From NCBI RefSeq assembly GCF_002256775.1, contig NZ_NCII01000061.1, positions 1-32,438 of the forward strand: 32,438 nt of DNA, written 5' to 3'. Position numbers and translations under genes: made by a program. The notes below the pieces were generated by a model. That model was given only the letters and a program-made list of their open reading frames with translations, ran no database searches and was not told the DNA's origin. Origin of the DNA: Novosphingobium sp. 17-62-19 (lineage in GTDB: Bacteria; Pseudomonadota; Alphaproteobacteria; Sphingomonadales; Sphingomonadaceae). This document shows positions 7,582-16,193 of the stretch, piece by piece (positions within the stretch are counted from its first letter, which is position 1; every line of letters starts with the position of its first letter).

Positions 7582-10449
7582 ATGAGCATTTCCACGACCC
7601 GTTCCATTGCTGTCCGCGCTTCGAGCATGGCGGCGCTTGCGTTGGCTCTCGCCAGCCAGCCCGTCTTTGCGCAAGATGCCACGTCGGCAGAGCCGCAAGC
7701 TGCGGCTGAACCGGAAGGTGAAGGCATTGTCGTCACCGGCATCCGCGCCTCGCTTACGCAGGCGCTGAACATCAAGCGCAGCGCGCAGGGCGTTGTCGAT
7801 GCGATCTCTGCCGAAGACATCGGCAAGTTCCCCGATACCAACCTTGCTGAATCGCTGCAGCGCATCACCGGCGTTTCGATTGACCGTTCGAATGGTGAAG
7901 GCTCGACCGTCACGGTTCGCGGTTTCGGCCCTGAATTCAACCTCGTGCTGCTCAACGGCCGTCAGATGCCGACATCGTCGCTGGGCGATGGTGCAAGCGC
8001 GCCATCCACCCGCTCGTTCGATTTCGCCAATCTCGCCTCGGAAGGCGTTTCGGGCGTCGAGGTCTACAAGTCTGGCCGCGCGATCCTGCCCACCGGCGGC
8101 ATCGGTTCGACCATCAACATCAAGACTCCGCGCCCGCTGGACAAGCCGGGCGTCTCGGGCAGCCTTGCCGCGCGAGGTGTCTATGACACATCGCTGAACG
8201 AAGGCACCAAGATCACGCCGGAAGTATCGGGCATCGTCTCGGCCACCTTTGGTGAAGACGACATGTTCGGCGTGCTCGTCACCGGCGTCTGGCAAAAGCG
8301 CCAGGCCAGCGTCAATCAGGCCAATGTCGGCTGGCGCGACGGCTATCTGGGCTCGGAAAACAACTGGGGTTCGCTCCCGCAGGCAGGCGATCCGCGCGCT
8401 GCCAACATTACCAACCGTCCGGGGCCGACTGACGTCTATCAGGTGCAGCAGAACGCCAGCTATGACCTGAACGATATCGACCGCGAGCGCCTCAACGGCC
8501 AGCTCGTGCTGCAGGCTCGCCTGGCTGACAACCTGACCGCAACGTTCGACTACACCTATTCGAGCAACACCGTGCAGGTGCGCAATTCCAACGTCGGCGT
8601 GTGGTTCAACTTCAACGATGTGTCGAGCGCGTGGACCGATGGTCCGGCAGCAGGCCCGATCTTCTATTCCGAACGCTTCGGCGCGGCAGAGGGCAAGGAC
8701 CTGTCGTATTCGGGCGCGCTGACGGAGAACCGTTCGGAAAACAACTCCATCGGCGGCAACCTCAAGTGGGAAAGCGACTTCAGGCTGCGAGTTGAACTTG
8801 ACGCGCATCATTCGACCGCGCAATCGGGCGCGAACAACCCTTATGGCACCAGCACCTCTGTCGGCACGGCGGTGTTCGGCGTGGCGCAGCAGACGGTGAA
8901 CTACGAGAACGACCTGCCGGTCATCTCCTACACCATGCACCCCGGCATCGATGCGCTGAACGCGGGCAACATTCAGGCCACCGGCAACGCTTTCCGCAAC
9001 GCCTTCTTCCGCGACGAGATCAACGAGGCACAACTGCGCGGCGGCTGGGACTTTGACGATTCTGTCCTCGAAAGCCTCGACTTCGGTGTGGTCTACACCG
9101 AAAACAAAGTGCGCTCGGCTTACGGCTTCATCCAGAACGATACATGGGGCGGCTCCACCACCAAGGAGCAGCTGTCCGACGATCTGTTCACGCTCGAAAC
9201 GCTGCCCGACAAGTTCGAGGGCCTTTCGGGCGCTGGCGATCCGGCGATGATCCAGAGCTTTTACAAGTTCAATTTCGAGAACATGGTCAAGTTCCTCGAC
9301 GATCTGAACGGCATCTGCGGGGGTGACAACAACTGCCTTTCGCCCTTCAACACCGATCGCCGCATCCGCGAACGTACCGTTGCGCCCTATATTCAGGCCA
9401 ACACCAAGTTCGACCTGTTCCAGAACCCCGCGCACTTCCGCGCAGGGCTCCGCTATGAAAAGACGAACATCACCTCGTCTGCTCTGGTGCCGATCCCCAC
9501 CGGAACGCAGTGGGTTTCGGCCAACGAGTTCAACCTCGTCTATGGACCCGACAGCGATTTCACCACGTTTACGGGCAGCTATGAAAACTGGCTCCCGGCC
9601 ATCGATTTCGATTTCGAACCGGTGGAGAACGTCAAGGTCCGCGCCAGCTACAGCCACACCATCACCCGGCCCGACTATGCCTTGATGCAGGGTGGGCGCA
9701 CGGTGGACCAGCTGTTCCGCATTGGCGGCGGCTTTGGCAGCCAGGGCAATCCGGGGCTGAACCCCTACAAGTCGAAGAATATCGATGTTTCGGCAGAATG
9801 GTACTACGACAAGGCCAGTTATCTGTCGGTCGGCTTCTTCGACAAGCGCGTGCGCAATTTCATCGCGCAGGACCGGATCGACAGCGAAGCCTTCGGCCTG
9901 ACCAACCCGGCTGACGGTCCGCGCTATCGCGCTGCCATCGGTGCGCTGGGTGCGAATGCCAGCACCACCGCGATCCGCAACTATATCTTTGCCAACAACC
10001 CCGGCTCGGTGATCGTCGACAGCTTCGATCCGGTGACCGGCAACTACGCCGGCAAGATCCTCGGCCTGCCTGAAGACAACGCGGTGAACTTCCAGATCAC
10101 CACGCCGATCAACTCGGATCAGGCAGCGCACCTCTATGGCTTCGAATTTGCCGTGCAGCACAGCTTCTGGGACACCGGCTTCGGCACGATCCTGAACTAC
10201 ACTGTGGTCAAGGGCGATGCGCGCTACGACGTGACGCAGCCATCCAGCGTGCCGCAGTTTGCGCTGACCGGTCTGTCAGACAGTGCCAACGCCGTGCTGT
10301 TCTATGACAAGAACGGGTTGCAAGCCCGCGTGGCCTACAACTGGCGTGACAAGTTCCTTGGCGGCACCGGCCCGAACCCGTTCTTCATCGAGGCCTATGG
10401 CCAGGTCGATGCCAGCGCGAGCTGGGAGTTCGCGCGCGTAAACTTCTGA
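7582..10449 (+). CDS. TonB-dependent receptor (carbohydrate uptake type)
   Basis: This is a 955-aa outer-membrane receptor. It has a signal peptide of about 30 residues ending SQPVFAQDA, then a TonB-box-like EGIVVTGIRASL, and a plug domain with the oligosaccharide-type signature around LQRITGVSIDRSNGEGSTV and VRGFGPEFNLVLLNGR. A long beta-barrel follows, ending in an aromatic residue (ARVNF). The start is fixed by GGGGGAGGATC directly before ATG 7582. It belongs to the class of sphingomonad/Caulobacter receptors that import plant or algal oligosaccharides with TonB energy. The downstream halogenase set and GH3 suggest a glucoside or glucan as substrate, which cannot be read from the sequence. 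Two LacI-type operators lie upstream. Confidence 0.95.
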   Translation: MSISTTRSIAVRASSMAALALALASQPVFAQDATSAEPQAAAEPEGEGIVVTGIRASLTQALNIKRSAQGVVDAISAEDIGKFPDTNLAESLQRITGVSIDRSNGEGSTVTVRGFGPEFNLVLLNGRQMPTSSLGDGASAPSTRSFDFANLASEGVSGVEVYKSGRAILPTGGIGSTINIKTPRPLDKPGVSGSLAARGVYDTSLNEGTKITPEVSGIVSATFGEDDMFGVLVTGVWQKRQASVNQANVGWRDGYLGSENNWGSLPQAGDPRAANITNRPGPTDVYQVQQNASYDLNDIDRERLNGQLVLQARLADNLTATFDYTYSSNTVQVRNSNVGVWFNFNDVSSAWTDGPAAGPIFYSERFGAAEGKDLSYSGALTENRSENNSIGGNLKWESDFRLRVELDAHHSTAQSGANNPYGTSTSVGTAVFGVAQQTVNYENDLPVISYTMHPGIDALNAGNIQATGNAFRNAFFRDEINEAQLRGGWDFDDSVLESLDFGVVYTENKVRSAYGFIQNDTWGGSTTKEQLSDDLFTLETLPDKFEGLSGAGDPAMIQSFYKFNFENMVKFLDDLNGICGGDNNCLSPFNTDRRIRERTVAPYIQANTKFDLFQNPAHFRAGLRYEKTNITSSALVPIPTGTQWVSANEFNLVYGPDSDFTTFTGSYENWLPAIDFDFEPVENVKVRASYSHTITRPDYALMQGGRTVDQLFRIGGGFGSQGNPGLNPYKSKNIDVSAEWYYDKASYLSVGFFDKRVRNFIAQDRIDSEAFGLTNPADGPRYRAAIGALGANASTTAIRNYIFANNPGSVIVDSFDPVTGNYAGKILGLPEDNAVNFQITTPINSDQAAHLYGFEFAVQHSFWDTGFGTILNYTVVKGDARYDVTQPSSVPQFALTGLSDSANAVLFYDKNGLQARVAYNWRDKFLGGTGPNPFFIEAYGQVDASASWEFARVNF

Positions 10450-10481
10450 GGTCTTGATAACGTTCAGGCACAATGGGAAAA

Positions 10482-10503
10482 GGCCGGGCCGAAAGGTCCG
10501 GCC
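10482..10503 (+). terminator. GC hairpin with GAAA loop after the TonB receptor
   Basis: GGCCGGGCC and GGTCCGGCC pair over nine base pairs around a GAAA tetraloop, 32 bases after the receptor stop. No proper T-run follows (only GTTCTCC), so it probably acts as a partial terminator or mRNA-stabilising hairpin. It would lower expression of the downstream SapC-cupin-halogenase genes relative to the receptor. Confidence 0.6.
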
Positions 10504-10573
10504 GTTCTCCTGAAAACTGGGGGCCGGGCGGCGCAGATCGCACAAGCTCCAGAGGATGAAGTCAGGCAAACCC

Positions 10574-11287
10574 ATGACCCAGCACGCAGTCCTCGATTCC
10601 CTCAAGCATCGTCATTTGCGCGTCCGCACGGACCGTGCGGCATCGCTGGGTGATGCAGTGATGGCCTGCCTTGTCATGCCCGCCGAGTTCCGCCGCGCAC
10701 AGGCGCACTATCCCATCGTGTTCCGGCGCGATCTTGAGACCGGGCGCATGTCGGCGCTCGCCCTGTTCGGGTTCGCCAATGGCGAGAACCTGTTTCTGCG
10801 CGGCAATGGCTGGGATGCGCCGTGGCTGCCGCTGGCGCACGCGGTCCAGCCCTTCCTGATCGGCCGCAACGCCGATCCTGCCGCCACACCGCAGGTCCAC
10901 ATCGACCTTGCCAGCCCGCGCGTTTGCGAAACCGAAGGTGAGCGCCTGTTCGACGACATGGGCAATCCGACCACGCTGCTGGAAGACGTGGCGCAGAACC
11001 TCGGTGATCTTGACGCCGCCTATCAGGCTTCGGGCGCCTTCCTCGAAGCATTGGAGCGGCATGAACTGCTCGAACCTTTCGCGCTCGAAGTGCCGCAACC
11101 TGATGGTTCGCACCAGTCGCTGGTCGGCTTTCACACGATCAACGAAGAGCGCCTGCGCACGCTTCCCGCCGATGTGCTGGGCGAGTTGCACGCCGCCGGT
11201 CACCTGATGCCGCTGTTCATGGCGGTGGCCTCGGTCGGGCGCTTTGCCGATCTCATCGCGCGCAAGTCCGTCCTTGGCGCAAGTTGA
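10574..11287 (+). CDS. SapC family protein
   Basis: The 237-aa cytoplasmic protein resembles the SapC family, which accompanies TonB receptors and halogenase-like genes in sphingomonads, Caulobacter and Xanthomonas. Recognisable segments are SLGDAVMACLVMPAEFRRAQ, HYPIVFRRD, ALFGFANGENLFLR, QPFLIG and LFDDMGNPT. Its biochemical role is not known; it is named after an S-layer associated protein of Campylobacter. Two starts are possible: ATG 10556, where AGAGG touches the start codon with no spacer, and ATG 10574. I prefer 10574, giving MTQHAVLDSLKHRHLRV. It precedes the cupin-like gene, which overlaps or abuts its stop. Confidence 0.85.
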   Translation: MTQHAVLDSLKHRHLRVRTDRAASLGDAVMACLVMPAEFRRAQAHYPIVFRRDLETGRMSALALFGFANGENLFLRGNGWDAPWLPLAHAVQPFLIGRNADPAATPQVHIDLASPRVCETEGERLFDDMGNPTTLLEDVAQNLGDLDAAYQASGAFLEALERHELLEPFALEVPQPDGSHQSLVGFHTINEERLRTLPADVLGELHAAGHLMPLFMAVASVGRFADLIARKSVLGAS

Positions 11288-12287
11288 GGCTTTGGCCCCC
11301 GTGCGTGAGGTTACGGCAGCGGATCTGCCCAGCCTGATCGCCAGCGGGCAGGAACCGTTCGCGGTGCGCGGGCTTGTGCGCGATTGGCCACTGGTCAGTG
11401 CAGGCCTGGCATCGGCAAAGGAAGCGCGCGCCTATCTCGTCGCTCATGCCCGCCCGGTCGATCTGCCGGTCTCCATCGCTGATCCCGACAAGGGCGGGCG
11501 GCTGTTCTATGACGCTGCGATGGACGTCAATTTCCGCATGGGAACCGGACGCCTTGCCGACATCTTTGCAGGGTTCGACAAGGCCGAAGGCCGCGCTGCC
11601 CACGAAGTGCCGACCGTCTACCTCGGCTCCATCGACATTCACCGCTATTTCGATGGCCTGCATCAGGCTAACCACGTGCCCGCCGTGCCGCAAGACGCGC
11701 TCGCCTCGATCTGGATAGGCAACGCTACGCGCATTGCTGCGCACAACGATCACCCGCGCAACTTGGCCTGCTGCGCTGTCGGACAGCGCCGCTTCACGCT
11801 GTTCCCGCCCGACCAGTTTGCCAACCTCTACCTCGGCCCGCTCGACATCACGCCAGCGGGGCGGCCCGTTTCGCTGGTCGATTTTGACAACCCGGATTTC
11901 GCCCAATACCCGCGCTACCGGGAAGCGCTGGTCCACGCGCAAGTGGCAGACCTGCAACCGGGCGACGCTCTGTTCATCCCCTCGCTGTGGTATCACCACG
12001 TCGATGCGACCGCGCCGTTCAACGTGCTGGTCAATTACTGGTGGCGCGAAACCCCACGGTTCCTCGGCCAGCCCCAAACCGCGATGACGCACGCCATCAT
12101 GGCCATCCGCGATCTGCCTGAGGCTGAGCGCGCAATCTGGCGCGATATGTTCGAACACTATGTCTTCTCCGGCGGCAATGACGCCCGTGCCCATGTTCCC
12201 GAAGCCGGGCAGGGCATCCTTGCGCCCATCGACGCGCGCACCGCCCAACGCCTCCAGCAGTTCCTCCTGAGGAGCCTCAGCCAATGA
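11274..12287 (+). CDS. Cupin-like (JmjC/cupin_8) domain protein
   Basis: The protein is about 337 aa with the cupin_8/JmjC-like fold. It has an N-terminal PFAVRGLVRDWPL segment typical of the family, then the metal-binding part AAHNDHPRNLACCAVGQRRF (His-x-Asp with a second His), LFPPDQFANLYLGPLD, and a distal His in LFIPSLWYHHVDA. That would place an Fe(II)/2-oxoglutarate-type site, though activity is unproven. Only non-ATG starts exist near the SapC end: TTG 11244, TTG 11274, TTG 11292 or GTG 11301. I chose 11274, giving a short overlap with sapC, with low certainty. The stop overlaps the halogenase ATG (ATGA), so the two are translationally coupled. Confidence 0.85.
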   Translation: MAQVEALAPVREVTAADLPSLIASGQEPFAVRGLVRDWPLVSAGLASAKEARAYLVAHARPVDLPVSIADPDKGGRLFYDAAMDVNFRMGTGRLADIFAGFDKAEGRAAHEVPTVYLGSIDIHRYFDGLHQANHVPAVPQDALASIWIGNATRIAAHNDHPRNLACCAVGQRRFTLFPPDQFANLYLGPLDITPAGRPVSLVDFDNPDFAQYPRYREALVHAQVADLQPGDALFIPSLWYHHVDATAPFNVLVNYWWRETPRFLGQPQTAMTHAIMAIRDLPEAERAIWRDMFEHYVFSGGNDARAHVPEAGQGILAPIDARTAQRLQQFLLRSLSQ

Positions 12288-13786
12288 CCGCAACCAACTT
12301 GCCCCGCCGCATTGTCATTGCCGGAGGCGGCACTGCCGGGTGGATGACTGCCGCCGCATTGGCCCGCACGCTAGGCCCGGTGGCGCAGGTCACGCTGGTG
12401 GAAAGCGAGCAGATCGGCACCATCGGCGTCGGCGAAAGCACGATCCCGCCGCTGGTGGCCTACAACCGCATCCTCGGCATCAACGAGGCCGATTTCATGC
12501 GGGCCACGCAGGCCACCTTCAAACTCGGCATCAATTTCGAGAACTGGCGGGTTCCGGGTGAGGCCTATTTCCATTCGTTCGGCGGCACGGGCAAGGATCA
12601 CTGGTCCGCCGGTTTCCAGCACTTCTGGATGAACGGCCTGACACGCGGCCACACCGCCCCCTACAGCGAATATTGCCTTGAACTGAAGGCCGCAGAGGCT
12701 GGGCGCTTCGCCCACTTGCCCGAAGACCGCATGAACTACGCCTACCAGCTCGATTCCGGCCTTTACGCGCGGTTCCTGCGCGGCATGGCCGAGGCTGACG
12801 GCACAAAACGGATCGAAGGCAAGATCGCGCAGGTCCAGCTGGACGGCGAAACCGGCAATATCGCCGCGCTCCTCCTCGAAAGCGGCAAACGCATCGAAGG
12901 CGACCTGTTCATAGACTGCACCGGCTTCCGCGCGCTCCTCATCGAAGGGGCCTTGCGTGTCGGGTACGACGATTGGACACACTGGCTCCCCTGCGACAGC
13001 GCCATCGCCATCCAGACCGCCAGCGTACGTCCACCGGTGCCCTATACCCGTGCCATCGCGCATGAAGCAGGCTGGCAGTGGCGCATTCCGTTGCAGCATC
13101 GGCAGGGCAACGGCGTGGTCTATTGCAGCGATTTCCTCGGCCACGATGTGGCCCTGGAAAAGCTGCTCTCCAGCGTCGAAGGCGAAAAGCTGGTAAAGCC
13201 AAACCATATCCGCTTCCGCACTGGCGCGCGGCGCAAGCAGTGGCACCGCAATTGCGTGGCCGTGGGTCTTTCGGGCGGGTTCATGGAGCCGCTGGAAAGT
13301 ACCTCGATCCACCTGATCCAGCGCGCAATCCTGCGCATCGTGCGGATGCTTCCGGCAGGCGCAATCAGCCAGCGCGATATCGATGAATTCAACGACCAGC
13401 AGTTCACCGACATGGAGCAGATCCGCGATTTCCTCGTCCTGCATTACAAGGTCACCGACCGGCGTGACACGCCGTTCTGGCGGCACGTGTCGGCCATGGA
13501 CGTGCCGGAAAGCCTGACGCACAAGATCGAACTGTTCCGCGAAACGGGCCGTGTCTTCCGCAAGAACGAGGAACTGTTCGCGGAAAATTCGTGGGTGCAG
13601 GTGATGATGGGGCAGGGGATCATGCCGCAAAGCCACCACCCCGTTGCCGCCAAGCTGCGTGACGAGGAAATGGCACATTTGTTTGGCACTCTGCGCGATC
13701 AGGTGGCCCGCACTGTGGCCGCTCTGCCCGTCCATGGGGACTATGTCGTGCGCTATTGCGGAGCCGACGTTCCGGTCGCCGCATGA
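12284..13786 (+). CDS. Flavin-dependent tryptophan-halogenase family protein
   Basis: The 500-aa protein has the full flavin-dependent halogenase signature: a GGGTAG dinucleotide fold (14-19), VGESTIPP (49-56), Lys80 in ATFKLGI (the active-site lysine of PrnA, K79), W264-x-W266-x-I-P (the WxWxIP motif), and Glu338 in PLESTSIHL (PrnA E346). All catalytic positions are intact, so a functional halogenase is possible. Natural substrates for members beside TonB receptors are not established; the related BrvH brominates indole in vitro. It needs FADH2 from a reductase, and none lies nearby. It is coupled to the cupin-like gene by an ATGA overlap, and a perfect hairpin follows its stop. Confidence 0.92.
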   Translation: MTATNLPRRIVIAGGGTAGWMTAAALARTLGPVAQVTLVESEQIGTIGVGESTIPPLVAYNRILGINEADFMRATQATFKLGINFENWRVPGEAYFHSFGGTGKDHWSAGFQHFWMNGLTRGHTAPYSEYCLELKAAEAGRFAHLPEDRMNYAYQLDSGLYARFLRGMAEADGTKRIEGKIAQVQLDGETGNIAALLLESGKRIEGDLFIDCTGFRALLIEGALRVGYDDWTHWLPCDSAIAIQTASVRPPVPYTRAIAHEAGWQWRIPLQHRQGNGVVYCSDFLGHDVALEKLLSSVEGEKLVKPNHIRFRTGARRKQWHRNCVAVGLSGGFMEPLESTSIHLIQRAILRIVRMLPAGAISQRDIDEFNDQQFTDMEQIRDFLVLHYKVTDRRDTPFWRHVSAMDVPESLTHKIELFRETGRVFRKNEELFAENSWVQVMMGQGIMPQSHHPVAAKLRDEEMAHLFGTLRDQVARTVAALPVHGDYVVRYCGADVPVAA

Positions 13787-13810
13787 GCAATACTTGTCAC
13801 AATACCATTT

Positions 13811-13830
13811 CGCAGCCTACGAAGGCTGCG
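13811..13830 (+). terminator. Perfect 8-bp hairpin between halogenase and lacI
   Basis: CGCAGCCT and AGGCTGCG pair perfectly around ACGA, 25 bases after the halogenase stop and 31 bases before the LacI start. It lacks a T-run, so it is at best a weak intrinsic terminator or processing signal between the two gene groups. Confidence 0.5.
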
Positions 13831-13861
13831 GGTGCCTAGTCAGAGGGGTAATTAAGACACG

Positions 13862-14941
13862 ATGGCGCGCAGGCGGCAGGCGGTAACGATCAAGCACGTG
13901 GCGGCTGATGCAGGTGTTTCGCTGCAGACGGTCAGCCGCGTCATCAACAACGAGGCCAACGTCCGGCCCGAAATGCGCGAGAAGGTTCAAGCCTCTATCG
14001 ACAAGCTGGGCTATGTTCCCTCGATCGCGGCGCAGCGCATGAGCGGATCGCGCTCCTACCTGATCCTTGCCCTGAATGACCGCGAACGCACCATCGCGGA
14101 TTGGCGCGCGCGGCAGGGTACCGACTGGGTGGACCAGATGCTGCTCGGCGGTATGCTTGAATGCGCAGAACATGGCTATCGCCTGATCTTCGAACTGGTC
14201 GATACTCACAGCGATCACGTGGAGCGGGAACTGGGTGCTGCCATCGCCGCGCTCCAGCCCGATGGCGCAATCCTCACCCCGCCGCATTCGGACAATCCAC
14301 TGATCCTCAAGACACTGGCCAAGCACAATATTCCGTTCGCTCGAATTGGCGCGCAGGCGGTGGAGGAGGGACTGCCCCAAGGCATTTGCGTGTCGATGGA
14401 CGATGAAGGCGGCGCACGGCTTGCGACGCGGCACCTGGCCGATCTTGGCCATCGCCGCATCGCCATGATCTCCGGCCCTTCCGAATACCGCCTTGCGGGA
14501 ACCCGTGTCGATGGCTGGCGCGCTGAAATGGCCGAAGCCGGACTGGACAGCGGCAGATTGCTCGAAGCGGGCGACTTTACTTATGCATCAGGCGTCCGTG
14601 CCGCCCGCGCGCTTCTGTCACGTGCCGACCGGCCGAGCGCGATCATTGCCAGCAACGACCAAATGGCGCTCGCCACGGCGGAAATCGCAGCCGAACTTGG
14701 CCTTGCCATCCCCGCAGACCTTTCGCTGGTCAGTTTCGACAACACCCCGCTGGTGCGCTTCACCCGCCCACCACTTACGGCAGTGGACCAGCCCATCGCC
14801 GAAACCACCGCCACCGCCGTGCGCTTGCTGATCGCCGCCCAGCGTGGTGACGAGCGCGTGCCCGAACCGCTGATTATTCCGATGGGCTTCGAAGTGCGCG
14901 GATCGACTGCCGCTCCGGCGGATTGCCTGCAGGATTCGTGA
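13862..14941 (+). CDS. LacI-family transcriptional regulator of the carbohydrate locus
   Basis: The 359-aa protein has a classic LacI helix-turn-helix at the N-terminus (TIKHVAADAGVSLQTVSRVI, then GYVPSIAAQRMSG as hinge) and a periplasmic-binding-protein-like effector domain. Typical segments there are GHRRIAMISGP, AIIASNDQMALATAEIAAELG, LSLVSFDNTPLVRFTRPPLT and AVDQPI. It should bind the GTGAACGTTCAC palindromes at 7471-7500 and 16165-16176 and be released by a sugar or sugar derivative; both points are inference. The ATG at 13862 has only a distant GAGGGG, so translation may be modest. The stop overlaps the GTG start of the MFS gene (GTGA). Confidence 0.93.
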   Translation: MARRRQAVTIKHVAADAGVSLQTVSRVINNEANVRPEMREKVQASIDKLGYVPSIAAQRMSGSRSYLILALNDRERTIADWRARQGTDWVDQMLLGGMLECAEHGYRLIFELVDTHSDHVERELGAAIAALQPDGAILTPPHSDNPLILKTLAKHNIPFARIGAQAVEEGLPQGICVSMDDEGGARLATRHLADLGHRRIAMISGPSEYRLAGTRVDGWRAEMAEAGLDSGRLLEAGDFTYASGVRAARALLSRADRPSAIIASNDQMALATAEIAAELGLAIPADLSLVSFDNTPLVRFTRPPLTAVDQPIAETTATAVRLLIAAQRGDERVPEPLIIPMGFEVRGSTAAPADCLQDS

Positions 14942-16104
14942 ACGCCCAAGCAACCCAAGACCGCCGGTTCCTTGCGCTCTACGCACTGGCATGGGCTGGC
15001 GCGACTGTTGCTTATGTCCCGCTGCTGACGCTGCTTTTGCCGATGCATGTGGACAAGCTGGCAGGACCAGAAGCAGTGCGCTGGCTGGCAATCACGACCT
15101 TTGCAGGCGCGATCATCGCCAGTGTTACCAACATTGCTGCAGGGTGGTTGAGTGATCTAGCCGGAAAGCGCAGGCCGTTCGTGCTGGCAGGACTGGTGCT
15201 CTCCACTGCGATGCTGATGGTGATGCCACACGCTGAAACATTGGCGCGGTTGATGGGCGTGATCGTGCTCTGGCAACTCGGCCTCAATGTGATGCTCGGC
15301 CCCCTGTCCGCATGGGCCGGAGACCGCGTTCCTGAAGCGCGCCGGGGAATGCTCGGTGGCTTGCTCGCGTTCGCCCCGGCCACTGGTGCGCTGGCCGGAG
15401 CAGTCGTCACGATCCCTGGCGTGGCTGACCTGCCGCAGCGCTTTGGCTTGGTCGGTGTCATAGTGACTGCCTGCGTCTTGCCGATCATTCTGCTGGGCGA
15501 AGATGGTCGGCCAACAAACGGCAGCCAACCTACCGAAGGGAGCGAGGTAGCACGGAAAGTTCTGCGCGGCATGGCTACGCGCATGTGGTTCGCACGCCTC
15601 TTCGTCCAAGTTTCCGAGGCCGCGCTTTTCGCCTATTTCTACCTCTGGCTGCGCACGGTCGATCCTGCCTTGCCCGATGACGCCATCGCCCGTGTGCTGC
15701 TGACCGCCATGGTGATTGGCGCGCTGACCGCACTAGCTGCCGGACGCTGGGCAGACAAACATGGCAAACCCGTCCTCCCTCTTGCGCTCGCATCAGGCGG
15801 AGCGGCGGCAGGCCTGATGGTCATGGCACTGGCGACGGGGCGCGGAGGGGTGATCGGCGGATATCTGCTGTTCGGCCTGTCCACTGCGGTTTTCCTCGCG
15901 CTCCACAGCGCTCACACGCTGCGCGTTCTGCCCGACAGCACGCGGCGCGGGCGCGATCTGGGGTTGTTCAACCTCACCAACACCATCCCTTCACTGGTCG
16001 TACCTTCGCTCACGTTGGCGCTTGTGCCTACGCTGGGGTTTGCCGGGCTGTTCGTGGTGCTGGCTGTCCTCGCATTGGCCGCGATGGCGCTGCTTTCCCG
16101 ATGA
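14938..16104 (+). CDS. MFS transporter (sugar-type)
   Basis: This 388-aa protein has about 12 hydrophobic segments in two halves, with a charged loop around GEDGRPTNGSQPTEGSEVARK between them. The MFS loop 2-3 signature is present as GWLSDLAGKRRPFVLAG, and the second-half counterpart is GRWADKHGKPVLPL. It is placed between the LacI regulator and the GH3 glucosidase, so its likely cargo is the mono- or disaccharide delivered by the TonB receptor, moved across the inner membrane. I use GTG 14938 (GTGA overlap with the lacI stop, CAGGA just upstream) rather than the TTG at 14923. The substrate cannot be deduced from sequence. Confidence 0.88.
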   Translation: MNAQATQDRRFLALYALAWAGATVAYVPLLTLLLPMHVDKLAGPEAVRWLAITTFAGAIIASVTNIAAGWLSDLAGKRRPFVLAGLVLSTAMLMVMPHAETLARLMGVIVLWQLGLNVMLGPLSAWAGDRVPEARRGMLGGLLAFAPATGALAGAVVTIPGVADLPQRFGLVGVIVTACVLPIILLGEDGRPTNGSQPTEGSEVARKVLRGMATRMWFARLFVQVSEAALFAYFYLWLRTVDPALPDDAIARVLLTAMVIGALTALAAGRWADKHGKPVLPLALASGGAAAGLMVMALATGRGGVIGGYLLFGLSTAVFLALHSAHTLRVLPDSTRRGRDLGLFNLTNTIPSLVVPSLTLALVPTLGFAGLFVVLAVLALAAMALLSR

Positions 16105-16164
16105 TCGCAAAAGCCTGCTGAAAGGCTTGATTTATGCCCGCTGACATGTGAAACGCTTTGAATT

Positions 16165-16176
16165 GAGAACGTTCAC
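16165..16176. promoter_or_regulatory. LacI-type operator upstream of the GH3 gene
   Basis: GAGAACGTTCAC is the exact reverse complement of the first operator before the TonB receptor (7471-7482) and differs at one base from the perfect palindrome there. It ends 17 bases before the GH3 ATG, so binding would block transcription or early elongation. This ties the GH3 gene to the same LacI regulator. Confidence 0.7.
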
Positions 16177-16193
16177 AGAAGTTGGGGAAGTCG

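Noticed and set aside
7354-10161. 935-codon open frame on the minus strand opposite the first TonB receptor
   Set aside because: It is the antisense shadow of a clear receptor gene with signal peptide, plug and barrel. Its translation has no recognisable domain, and its composition is that of a GC-rich reverse frame.
10456-10466. ATAACGTTCAG resembling half of the LacI operator just after the first receptor
   Set aside because: Only the AACGTT core matches and the flanks are not symmetric; it sits before a terminator-like hairpin rather than in a promoter.
12371-13735. 454-codon open frame on the minus strand opposite the halogenase
   Set aside because: It is antisense to an intact halogenase with all family motifs; the long frame is a by-product of high GC and codon bias.
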